A stretch of DNA of 13,420 nt, taken from the NCBI GenBank assembly GCA_022579005.1, contig MU401969.1:1-13420 (forward strand). Direction: 5' to 3'. The notes under the pieces were generated by a model. It was not told where the DNA came from. It made no database searches and saw only the letters and a program-made list of their open reading frames with translations. Numbering within the stretch: position 1 is the stretch's first letter; each line of letters opens with the position of its first letter. Shown here piece by piece: positions 1 through 7,952 of this stretch. The position numbers were made by a program, and so were the translations under genes. The DNA comes from Poronia punctata. Taxonomy: Eukaryota; Ascomycota; Sordariomycetes; Xylariales; Xylariaceae.

Positions 1-240
1 AAAAACGTACTTTTAATTAAAAAATATAATAAGTTATAGCTTAAAATGCTAACTAAAGCAAAAAACGTACTTTTTTTACGCGCTAAAGCTTTTTACTACC
101 TTTTAAAGCTAATTAAAAAGTTTATAGTACTAATAATTTATTTAACTATATTAATATAGCAAAAAAATTAATAACTAAATTAAGTGCTATAAAAAACACT
201 ATAATAAAAATAAAAAAAGCATTTATAATATTTTTAAGTT

Positions 241-440
241 ACTTGCTAGCAACTTATACTTTAAGCAAAAGTATAAAAGCATTTATAATATATTTAAATT
301 ATATGCTAGCAACTAATACTTTAAGCAAAGGTATAAAAATACTTATAATATTATTTAATTGCTTACTAGCAACTAACGCTTTAAGCAAAAGCATAAAAAT
401 ACTTGCAATATTATTTAATTACTTACTAGCAATATTTTTA
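241..440 (+). repeat. 60-bp tandem repeat, about three clear copies plus degenerate ends
   Basis: Three consecutive units (241-300, 301-360, 361-420) align with no gaps; each carries CTAGCAACT near its start and TTTAAGCAAA in the middle. The preceding 60 bases (181-240) share only the last third of the unit. A fourth copy starts at 421 with the same CTAGCAA and then loses register through a deletion. The unit is a multiple of three, so one plus-strand frame (243-494) stays open and would encode a hydrophobic 20-residue repeat. The differences between units are mainly transitions. It is most likely a minisatellite or the internal repeat of a decayed element. Confidence 0.8.
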
Positions 441-564
441 TTTATAATATTTTTAAGCTGCTTGCTAGCAGCCTTTTTTATATTATTTTGCTAATATTAA
501 TAAATATAATATATTATAAAATTACTTTTGCTTAATAAATTAAATAATAAAAAAATAAGTAATT

Positions 565-578
565 AAAGCGTACGCTTT
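565..578. repeat. 14-bp perfect palindrome (AAAGCGTACGCTTT)
   Basis: The sequence AAAGCGTACGCTTT equals its own reverse complement and stands out because CpG is otherwise scarce here. A related ACGCTTTAAAGC follows at about 594-605. It may be a surviving terminal or binding motif of a decayed element. No function can be assigned. Confidence 0.5.
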
Positions 579-2349
579 ACTTACTATTTAGTACGCTTTA
601 AAGCACAAGCAGCGTTTATGCTAACAAAAGCATTATATACAAACACTATACTAAAAGCAACTTTTACTATTAATAAAAACATAAGCATTATATAAAAAAA
701 TAGCAAACTATAAACTTTAGTATAAAAAATATAAAAAGTAACTATAAGCACTTTAAAAGCTTATTTAAGCATAATAACTTTTTTATAAGTATTAAAATTA
801 TTATTTAAATACTTATTAGCTTTTACTATAAAAGTTTAACTAATAATAGCAACTTTTAAATAAGTATTTATATTATTATTAAAATGCTTATTTTTTAATA
901 TTTGCTTTATAAAGCTTTTTTTATAACATAACTAGTTTTGCTTTTTTTTAAATAAAAAGCTAAAAACTATATTAAACATAAATATAAAATGCTTTAATAA
1001 AAGCAAACCTATAATTAAAATAAGTTAAACAAGTATTATAAATAATATAAAAAAGCTTATAAGCATACTAGCTTTATTTTCTTTATAATAAAGTATTATA
1101 AAAGCTAAATTATGCTTACTTATACTATAAAAGTTTTTTATATAAGCTTAAGCTAAAAAAGCAGCAAAGTTTTTTATATTAAAGTTTATATTTATATGTT
1201 TAATTATAGCTTAAAACTTTTTTTTTAACTAATAAACTATTTATATACTAAAAATAAGTTTAAATTTTATATTATATACTATAAAATAGCGTAGTAAGTA
1301 TTAAATAAAAAGAAAAATGCATATATTACTTACTTTATAATTAAAAAGCATAATAACATTTTAAATACTTTAAAAATTAATTAAAAACTAATACTTATAC
1401 GCTAAAAAGTAGTAATAAGTATATAAAATAAAAAAATATAAAAGCAAAAATATAAAAAAAAAAGGTTAAAAAATTTAAAAAAGTATTTAAGCTTATAAAA
1501 GTATTAGCATAAGCAAAGTAAATAAATAGCAAACATAACTAAGCACTATAATATAATATAAAATACTTAAAAATACCTAGTTTAAATATAAGTACATTTA
1601 ACATATTTATAAGCTTATATAAATAATAAAGTATTAAAGTACTTAATTATTTTAACTTATTTTAACTACTATATATTATAATATATTTTTAAATATATAC
1701 TTATATTTAAAAAAAACCTAAAAATTGCTAGTATTTATATAATTACTAGCACTTTATAATTATTATAACATATTTTAAATATGCAAACATATTTAAAAAT
1801 TAGTTTATATACGCTAATATAATTATTTTATTTATAACAATTTTCTTTTATTTACTTATATTATCTTACTAGTTAATATTTAAAGCTATTTATAATAGTT
1901 AGCTTTAAATAAAAAGTATATAACAAATAAAGCATATAACCTAAATTTAAAAGTATTAAAAGTACTTTAAGTAACTAAGTATATAATAACCTTATTTTAA
2001 ATAAAGTAAAATATGCTACGCATATTTTAAACTATTATATAATATATACTTATACTTAAAAAGTACTAAAAATATATAAAGCACTTTAAACCTAGTTAAA
2101 TACTTTTATAAATTATAGTTAATTATATTATATTTTTAAGCATATAGTTCTACTTTTAATACTTTGCACTTATTCTAATCTACTTTATTTACTACAACTT
2201 ATTATTAAAACTTATAAGTTAACATATTTATTTTTATTAATAAGTATACTAAGCAAATGCTATATAAATACTATATAAATATTAAAAGTATATTGCGCAT
2301 ATATTATATAAATATTAAATATAGTATAAAAAATAAAAAAATAATAAAA

Positions 2350-2386
2350 TATATATAGTATAAAAACAGCCTTTTTACTATATATA
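2350..2386. repeat. Inverted repeat, 11-bp arms
   Basis: TATATATAGTA at 2350-2360 is exactly complementary to 2376-2386. The 15-base spacer contains an A-run and a T-run that can extend the stem. It lies in AT-rich DNA, where such structures arise easily, so it may be fortuitous or a remnant of a transposon end. Confidence 0.55.
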
Positions 2387-2452
2387 GTTAGCATATACTA
2401 GGAAATTTTTTTTTATATATATAAATTTACTATATTTATAGTATATAGCTTT

Positions 2453-2506
2453 AATATATACTATATATATATATATATAATATATATATATATGCTATAT
2501 ATATTA
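2453..2506. repeat. (TA)n microsatellite
   Basis: Nearly uninterrupted alternating TA from about 2453 to 2506, broken only by single C, A or GC insertions. This is simple-sequence DNA, expected in such an AT-rich block. Confidence 0.85.
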
Positions 2507-2646
2507 AAAGCGTATTTTAATTAAATAAAAAAAAATAAATTAAACTTATAATTATATATTAGTTATTATAAAAGAAAAAAAAGAATTTAAAAAGTATATA
2601 AAAAAAAAATTTTTTATATAAATAAATTTTACTAGTTTAAGCATAT

Positions 2647-2694
2647 GCTTTATATATGCTAACTTTAATATTTTGCTTTATATATGCAAACTTA
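2647..2694. repeat. Imperfect direct repeat of about 22 bp
   Basis: The segment around GCTTTATATATGC at 2648-2660, followed by TAACTTTA, recurs at 2674-2694 as the same core followed by AAACTTA. The copies are about 26 bases apart. It may be a short tandem duplication inside the mutated block. Confidence 0.55.
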
Positions 2695-3032
2695 ATAGTT
2701 ACTTACTATTTAACTTAATATATATATAAATATATATTTTAATTTTATATATAAACTAAAAATATTATAATTATAAAATAACTTATATTATTATAAGTTT
2801 TATATATTAATTATATATATTTATAATAAATTAACATTTATACTTATATTTAGATTATTTATATATATATAGCATATGCAAACTTGCTATTTTTATAAAA
2901 ACCTTTTTATATACTACTTAAAAAATATATATACTTTTATATATACTAGCTTTTAATATATAAGTTTGCACCTTTTTTATTAAAGCTTAACTAAAGTTAA
3001 ATTTTTTTTAATTAAACCCTAGCTAAGCTTTT

Positions 3033-3051
3033 GCGCTAGTAGGACTAGCGC
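3033..3051. repeat. Perfect 8-bp hairpin at the AT-block/island border
   Basis: GCGCTAGT (3033-3040) and ACTAGCGC (3044-3051) are exact reverse complements around a 3-base loop, AGG. It lies where composition changes from AT-rich to normal. It could be the end of the decayed repeat element or a relic of its insertion. No further terminal structure can be confirmed, because no matching copy is visible at the right border. Confidence 0.7.
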
Positions 3052-3352
3052 GCTTTTTAACCCCTGCCGAGCTTTTAGTTACCCCGGCTGACCTATATGG
3101 TCATTCTCTACGTGTGAGAACTATAACCACCAACCCTAGGCATAGAGAACATCTCTCGTAAGCTCAAGCATAGCAAGCGCTTAATCTTGTTCCTAGGTAC
3201 AAGTGTAGGTTGAAACTCCGGCTTGTAAGGGCAGCTCGACACACTGCTGCTTAAGTCACGGATCCCGATCTCCCTCGTCCATAATGGGCAGCGCATCGAG
3301 TAGTTGTTCTGGCACGTCCGCGAAACTTGTGAGGGTAACAGATCTGTCGCTT

Positions 3353-3372
3353 TTTTGATTAAGGAATCAAAA
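3353..3372. repeat. 8-bp perfect hairpin, 4-nt loop
   Basis: TTTTGATT (3353-3360), loop AAGG, AATCAAAA (3365-3372). A stable-looking short stem-loop in non-coding DNA, about 300 bp beyond the 3' end of the GNAT gene. It could be part of a degraded mobile element or be fortuitous. Confidence 0.6.
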
Positions 3373-3576
3373 GAGGATATTATTGGAGCCGTCTTGCTAC
3401 CTTAAGTACGGTAATCCCTATTTCCAAAGCCTGCCTTCATAGCAACATCGTCTCAGTATCCGAACCTGCTTTCTCTGTCGAGATATGAGGGAGTCGCATG
3501 AGAGTCAGTAACTTGAGTCCAAAATGGAATACGCTATACCACATATTTGCGTGGTTGTAACGGTAGGTACTTAGGC

Positions 3577-3594
3577 AACCCTACTAACCCTACA
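3577..3594 (-). repeat. Two 9-nt telomere-like units (AACCCTACT/A)
   Basis: AACCCTACT and AACCCTACA are adjacent. On the minus strand they read as TAGGGTT every nine bases, the same core as the three-unit repeat at 7049-7075 but in the opposite orientation. The canonical fungal telomere unit is TTAGGG, so this is only telomere-like. The AACCCTA core is also the recognition sequence known for Tbf1/TRF-type Myb factors. Confidence 0.5.
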
Positions 3595-3673
3595 AGGGTC
3601 GAGAAGATGGAGAAGGGGATATGACTAGTTATACTGACATGGCAAGAAACGAGATCTTGGACGGCGGTGGCAT

Positions 3674-4494
3674 TTAACTCTTCTCCCAGGGCTTAGCAGT
3701 CTTTCCCTCTTCGTAGTTGCCGCCTATCGGTCTCCACATGAGGTACCACGTCGAGTGACCTGTTTTCTTTTCCGTCGCTTTCCAAGCATCATCAGGGTTC
3801 TCCGTCCGCGGTAGAATGATATTATTTTCCACCTCGACAAACCCATTGACATCATAGAGGGGCTTGCCTACGGGAGTCGCGTCAAGGAACATTTCGACCC
3901 CCATCTCATCCGCCTTGGCCATTCCCCAGTCCATGAATCTCTGGCCAACCCCTTTACGCCTGTACATTGGGTGCGTGAAGACGATGAATAGATCTGTAAA
4001 AGGAAGAAAGGAAGGAAAATTGCAAAAATCAGTTACCGTCCAAGATAGTCGTTTATCCTTCTGTCGAAAAAAGATCTATATAACTCACAGACTTGCGGCC
4101 TCTGACCTACACGGGCTCTTGGTGCCGCATGGATCTCAACAACCTGCTCGGCGAAACGCCGCGACCCATCGTCGGGAAACCAGCTGACTTCCATACTGTG
4201 CTCATGTGCAAAAGGGTTCTCTTGGCAAATATTCCAGAGCGCGGCGCCGGCGATGCGACCCGTGTCTGTATCGATGATCTTTTGCCAGTGGCTAGTAGGA
4301 TCCTCGGTATGCCACGAGTATAGACGAGTGGCGCACTCGGCTATAGCTGCCTCTCGCGCCTCTTGGGTCTCACCATGCCTTGGGAAGAATGCGTGGAAGA
4401 ATGACTGGGGAGGCTCTTCGTAAGATTCAAACATGCTCCTCGCAATGGCGGGGAAGTCGGCAGCTGGGTCGACCTGTTCTAGTCTGAAACCCAT
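3674..4494 (-). CDS. GNAT family N-acetyltransferase (two exons, complete)
   Basis: A predicted acetyl-CoA-dependent N-acetyltransferase of 241 aa; its acceptor substrate is unknown and the protein is probably cytosolic. Exon 1 runs 4494-4089 and exon 2 3993-3674, joined across a 95-nt intron that splits a Tyr codon (residue 136). Splicing restores LFIVFTHP followed by the acetyl-CoA loop RRKGVG (residues 147-152), which matches the family motif Q/R-x-x-G-x-G/A. Upstream, DTDTGRIAGAALW (75-87) fits a central GNAT beta-strand pair. The C-terminal part (ATPVGKPLYDVNGF, then WYLMWRP) matches the last GNAT strands of many fungal homologues. The start ATG has A at -3 and G at +4. No frameshift or internal stop is seen. 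It is divergent from the permease pseudogene, with a shared 596-bp upstream region. The family assignment is confident; the role is not. Confidence 0.88.
3994..4088 (-). other. Intron of the GNAT gene
   Basis: On the minus strand the donor is GTGAGT (starting at 4088) and the acceptor TTTTACAG (ending at 3994). A CTGAT branch-like motif lies at 4032-4028 and a pyrimidine-rich tract follows it. Length is 95 nt. Removing it joins two reading frames that are each homologous to GNAT proteins, which is the main support. Confidence 0.88.
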
Positions 4495-5090
4495 TTTTAT
4501 GTCAGTGAATACGGTTGCAAATCAGCTGAATAATTGTACTCTAGGATGTTCTTGACTATCTGGGTCGTTTAGGTGATTGAAAACTGCTTGCAACAGACTA
4601 AGACGTGGAATTATCCTACTAACAGTGGGATTCACATAGTATTAGTCCAAAGGCAAAATGCAACAAAATGGCGAAAAGAACTACATGTAGCTCATAGCAC
4701 CTCCCTCATTACGGAAAGGGTTATTTTCCGCCCTCGCTTGTTATTTGTCCACCTGCGGCCTTGAGGCTTACAGCTAACAGGTAAGGGTTAGATGTAACTA
4801 TGTACAGACTGGTGTTGCTATGCACCCCGACATATCTCACTGCCCATGTCAGACTCCAACTCCAACTGCAACCTCCTGAGTAAGATATCTGAATCTCCAC
4901 TGCTGGGTGTCTAACACCAGCGTCTCCTCTACTATCGCATAAGCCTTAACTTAGATGGGTAGTAAAGTGAGAAATAAGACGAGTAGTCTATATAGTACCG
5001 ACCAAAGAAGTTAGCTTTTCCCTGTTGGTTCGGTGAGAGCGGCTTCCTTTCCCGCTCGACCATCACTCAGGTATTATTAAAACTGGTACG
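4495..5090. promoter_or_regulatory. Divergent intergenic region between GNAT and permease genes
   Basis: 596 bp separate the two start codons and should hold both promoters. On the permease side a TATA-like CTATATAG lies at 4988-4995, about 95 bp before the ATG. It is followed by a pyrimidine-rich stretch (about 5010-5070), as is common around fungal transcription starts. No convincing transcription factor palindrome was recognised. Short open frames here have no homology that I can see. Confidence 0.5.
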
Positions 5091-5302
5091 ATGAGTATCA
5101 ACAGGAATCCCGAGGACGGGGGAGTCCAGATGGGCTTCCAGGAGTCCGAAGTCACCCCAACAAGCCACCGTTTATCTTTATCTCCTGACGATGCGGCGCT
5201 CGCCCGCCTCGGGAAGAAGCCAGTCCTCAAGCGCAACTTTGGCTTCTTCACGATTCTGGGCTTTAGTTGTACGGTTCTAATCACTTGGGAAGGCGCATTG
5301 AT

Positions 5303-5427
5303 GTAAGCAAGACCTACCCCTCAACCCCGCCTACCTACACCAGTCTAGCCCTGGGCTTGGACTCTCAAGTCATTGTGATCATTAGCTGTGATGGGATGCA
5401 AACTAACAGTTTGAACGTACGAAACAG
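5303..5427 (+). other. Permease intron 1
   Basis: Donor GTAAGC, branch site CTAAC at 5403-5407, acceptor ACAG ending at 5427. Length 125 nt, phase 2. Splicing joins WEGAL(I/M) to LFLSGLE, the order seen in this permease family. Confidence 0.75.
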
Positions 5428-5451
5428 TCTCTTTCTCTCAGGACTTGAGAA

Positions 5452-5515
5452 GTAAGTGAATCCTCCCGTCACATAAGGACAAGAATAATTACTCACCACA
5501 ACCCTTTCTTCTCAG
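5452..5515 (+). other. Permease intron 2, after a 24-nt micro-exon
   Basis: Donor GTAAGT and acceptor TTCTTCTCAG; 64 nt. It joins an AA| codon fragment to T|GGT, giving Asn-Gly-Gly-Pro as expected in the family (LFxSGLxNGGPxG). The preceding exon is only 24 nt (5428-5451). Confidence 0.8.
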
Positions 5516-6097
5516 TGGTGGTCCCTCTGGGATCGTATACGGCTTTATCGTCGTCTGGATCGGCTACCCCTCCGTCTTTGCGACCTCGTCCGAGATGGCG
5601 TCGATGGCGCCTATGGTACCTCGGGCGGACAGTATTATTGGGTTTCTATACTGGCCTCTCCCGCCTATTCCAAGTTGCTTGGCTACATTACCGGCTGGTT
5701 GACCCTTACGGGCTGGCAGGCGTCGGTCGTGCCAGGCGCCTATCTCACCGGCACGGCCATTCAGGGGCTGATTCTCTTTATACATCTAAGCTATCTAGAG
5801 ACGATACAGAACTGGCACGGCACGCTGCTTTTCTAGGCTGTGGTCTTGTTCAGTTATGCTGTCAATACGGCCTTTCCGTCGTCGCTTTCGAAATTCGAGG
5901 GGCTTGTGTTAGTGCTCCATATCCTGGGTTTCTTTGCTGTTATATTCCCCCTAGAGTTCCTTAGAGAACATGCGACTTCTGATGCCGTCTTTAATACGTA
6001 CCTGAATCTCGGCAACTGGTAGACTCAAGGGCTTTCTTTCTGTATCGGGATACTGGGAAACGTGTTTGCCTTTATTGGTGGTCACGGTGCTATTTAT

Positions 6098-6321
6098 GCG
6101 AGTTTCCATCCTCCCATGAGTCCTCGATTCTTCCAGCAGGTTCTTGCCTCGATGCCATATTTCACCTGTGCTTTTCCATTCATAATAGGTTGATAATGCA
6201 CCATTTTGTATAATGTCCAACATTTATTACCCTCTTCTCTTCTGGTAACAACTTGGAATTTACAGCCATGAGGATGTGGTCCTGTGCTTGTACTTCCGAC
6301 TAACACCCCTTTTTCTACCAG
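6098..6321 (+). other. Permease intron 3 with damaged GC donor
   Basis: The 3' end is textbook: CTAAC at 6300-6304, pyrimidine tract, CTACCAG ending at 6321, then ATGGCTGAAGAA, matching the family's H-M-x-E-E. The expected donor position reads GCGAGT, not GTGAGT, straight after a TAT codon where family members have CAT (His). It is long for a fungal intron (224 nt), so a small insertion inside it is possible. Confidence 0.65.
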
Positions 6322-6859
6322 ATGGCTGAAGAAGTCCAAAACCCCTGCGGTAATGGTCCCCTGGTCCATTATGACAGGTCTCCTTATCAACAGCGTCTTG
6401 GGCTTCTCCATGATGATCACCACATTATACTCTATAGGGGACATTAAGGCTCAGCTAGCCGAAAACCCTATCTACCCTTTTATGGCCATCCTCAACAATG
6501 CTGTGGGCAACGCTGCTGGCGCGACTGTTATGTCGGCGCTTGTTATTATCCTAGCTTTTGGCGCTACTACAGACCAAGTCTCATCGACATCTCGCGTTTA
6601 CTGGGCCTTTGCCCGTAACCGTGCCCTACCTGGCTAGAAAACTCTTAGAAAAGTCAGCCGTCGCACCAACATCCCTGTCTACTCCGTCGTAGCAACAACT
6701 AGCATAGCCTTTATTCTCTCTCTTGTTAACATAGGCAGTACTACGGCCTTCAACGGGGTAATCTCCATTTCCGTCGCTGGCCTCTTCGGCTCCTACCTCG
6801 TCGCCGCTAGCCTTCTCCTTTATCGGCGCCTAACCGGCGGCATCCGAGTCCCCAACCCT

Positions 6860-7560
6860 ATTTTTATGTTTCAAGTTCTCAATATTATGTTGGAAACTAA
6901 AACATGTGGTGGTAATGGATGTTATAGCAAGTACTTAAATACTGCAAACGAACCTCGACAGTATTCTAACACGATATTTACTCTGAGAATATGCCGGCAG
7001 TACCCAGGCCTGCTATGGCCCGCCCGGTGATCAGGGTGGAGTTGGGTGTAGGGTTAATAGGGTTAATAGGGTTGGGTCCGATTATAAACCGCAGCAACAG
7101 ACCAGCCCCTGGACTCCCTGCTGGCCGGCCATCGTCCTGTTGCGATAGCATAGCTTCTTACTCCAAGTACCGTTTTTATGTAAAGTTAAGATAGGGAAAC
7201 CTACACTATTAACATCACATAGAGAACCACCAACCTAAGCAGCGCTTAGAAAGTCAGGTTGGCATATTGTAAATCAAGCTTCAATGTCGGTGGCTTCTGC
7301 TGGATTATATGGTTAAGGTAAGGGGGAAGTTTGTCACCCATGCTCCACTGAGAGGTAGCCCGGTAAAGCGCGGAGGCCAGAGTCCCAGACGTGGCATGGC
7401 ACAGCTCTTGTTTGTTGTGTTTAATCCACCGATCAGGGATATTCAACAACAGAGAATATAATACACACACAGCGCGATTCCGTTTTACATCGTGCATCAA
7501 GTAGTTGGTTCCCGATTGCATAATGGCTGCGGGCATTGGATATTTGGAGTAGTGTTGGTC
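6860..7560. other. Gene-free stretch downstream of the permease pseudogene
   Basis: Homology to the permease ends at about 6859, and the missing C-terminal helices are not found downstream in any frame. The following 700 bp contain no recognisable protein. The segment around 6990-7080 is rich in GGCCCGCCCGG- and GGGTTGGG-like strings, which recall subterminal sequence of fungal hAT-type elements, but no terminal inverted repeat pair could be confirmed. A 96-residue minus-strand open frame (7246-7536) has no domain signature. The stretch may be transposon debris or the edge of a deletion. Confidence 0.5.
7049..7075 (+). repeat. Three 9-nt telomere-like units (TAGGGTTAA)
   Basis: TAGGGTTAA (7049-7057), TAGGGTTAA (7058-7066) and TAGGGTTGG (7067-7075) follow without gaps. 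The period is nine rather than the six of canonical TTAGGG. The same TAGGGTT core with 9-nt spacing occurs in the opposite orientation at 3577-3594. It could be a minisatellite inside a mobile element or a cluster of sites for a telobox-binding Myb factor. Confidence 0.7.
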
Positions 7561-7952
7561 ACATTATTCTTGAGGAGATGGGGGCTGATCACTTTGGTAT
7601 CCATGGTTCATCGGCAATGCCATACGCTCTCCACAGAAGCATAACCTCTCAATTAAATTTAGAAGTAACAGCTGGGTTACGGAAAATACAATATGTTGTT
7701 TAGAGCCGCACGTTGGTTGTCTTGTCCTCTTATTGAGGGGTAATATATGCCGAGATATGTAGTCCTGAGCCACATCTCATCCCATCCGCCCCCCTTGCGC
7801 AGGTCTACCCTCGAGTAAGAAAATGCAAAGCAGCAAACCAAAATCAACACCTCACTCTTCTTCCTCATTTCGAGCTTCTTTTTACCATACCAAGTTGATT
7901 CTTGCTCGCGCATTTCCCTGTTTCTCAGACAACAAACAACAACAATCTCGCA
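7561..7952 (+). promoter_or_regulatory. Upstream region of the thioredoxin-reductase-like gene
   Basis: It contains a TATA-like GTAATATATG at about 7740 and a strong pyrimidine tract at 7851-7885 (CTCACTCTTCTTCCTC and onward), a common feature just before fungal transcription starts. A CA-rich leader (AACAAACAACAACAATC, 7931-7947) then precedes the ATG. An out-of-frame ATG at 7823 opens a 107-codon frame across the true start; it would matter only if transcription begins upstream of the pyrimidine tract. Confidence 0.5.

Larger units (their letters stand above)
1..3030. other. AT-rich, RIP-like mutated block (left), no intact gene
   Basis: About 3 kb of roughly 15-20 % GC sequence, dense with TAA and TAG in every frame, apart from one repeat-driven open frame at 243-494. 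The remaining G and C sit mostly in AGC, GCT, ACT and AGT contexts. TpC and GpA are nearly absent: none in 1-1079 and about ten from 1080 to 3000 by eye. This fits transposon or repeat DNA destroyed by C-to-T mutation on both strands, as in fungal RIP. The original element cannot be recognised from the sequence. The change to normal composition at about 3030 is abrupt. Apart from the small repeats listed separately I see no gene, RNA gene or regulatory site in it. Confidence 0.85.
3052..3673. other. Gene-free stretch between the left AT block and the GNAT gene
   Basis: Normal base composition, but no frame shows a recognisable protein. A 62-residue minus-strand open frame (3108-3296) has no domain signature and no splice-compatible extension that I could find. 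The stretch contains the hairpin at 3353-3372 and the 9-nt telomere-like repeat at 3577-3594. The part next to 3674 should include the 3' untranslated region of the acetyltransferase gene. No AATAAA polyadenylation motif is evident on the minus strand, which is common in fungi. Confidence 0.6.
5091..6859 (+). pseudogene. Broken amino acid/choline/GABA-type permease (APC superfamily)
   Basis: Remains of a plasma-membrane transporter of the fungal amino acid/choline permease group (Uga4/Hnm1-like), normally about 500-530 aa with 12 TM helices. Exon 1 (5091-5302) gives the N-terminal tail and TM1 start (LARLGKKPVLKRNFGF, WEGAL). A 24-nt exon 2 (5428-5451) gives LFLSGLE, and exon 3 (5516-6097) and exon 4 (6322-6859) cover TM2 to about TM10. 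Lesions: an 8-nt ATGGTACC at 5613-5620 where one codon is expected (frameshift); TAG at 5834 for an expected Trp; TAG at 6020 for an expected Gln or Pro; a second frameshift at 6343; TAG at 6635 for an expected Trp. Homology stops near GGIRVPNP (6859), so roughly the last 70-100 residues are missing. All three TAGs fit CpA-to-TpA change. The start ATG has A at -3. Family call is firm; substrate is unknown. Confidence 0.85.

Noticed and set aside
243..494. An 83-codon plus-strand open frame encoding a hydrophobic repeat protein
   Set aside because: It is open because a 60-bp stop-free repeat unit is divisible by three. The composition is pure AT-rich Ile/Leu/Lys/Asn, with no promoter, no homologue I recognise and heavy mutation all around.
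1..3030. Mitochondrial DNA insertion as the explanation of the AT-rich blocks
   Set aside because: No mitochondrial protein, rRNA or tRNA segment is recognisable, and the strict dinucleotide depletion fits directed C-to-T mutation better than mitochondrial composition.
3108..3296. A 62-codon minus-strand open frame before the GNAT gene
   Set aside because: No domain motif, no plausible splice extension, and no conserved pattern recognised. It is downstream of the GNAT gene's stop and in a different context.
4809..4920. CTGGTGTT and AACACCAG as a distant inverted repeat in the divergent intergenic region
   Set aside because: Arms of only 8 bp about 96 bp apart do not extend and are expected by chance in half a kilobase.
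7246..7536. A 96-codon minus-strand open frame between the permease and the TrxR-like gene
   Set aside because: No recognisable family or motif. Its length is compatible with chance in DNA of this composition.
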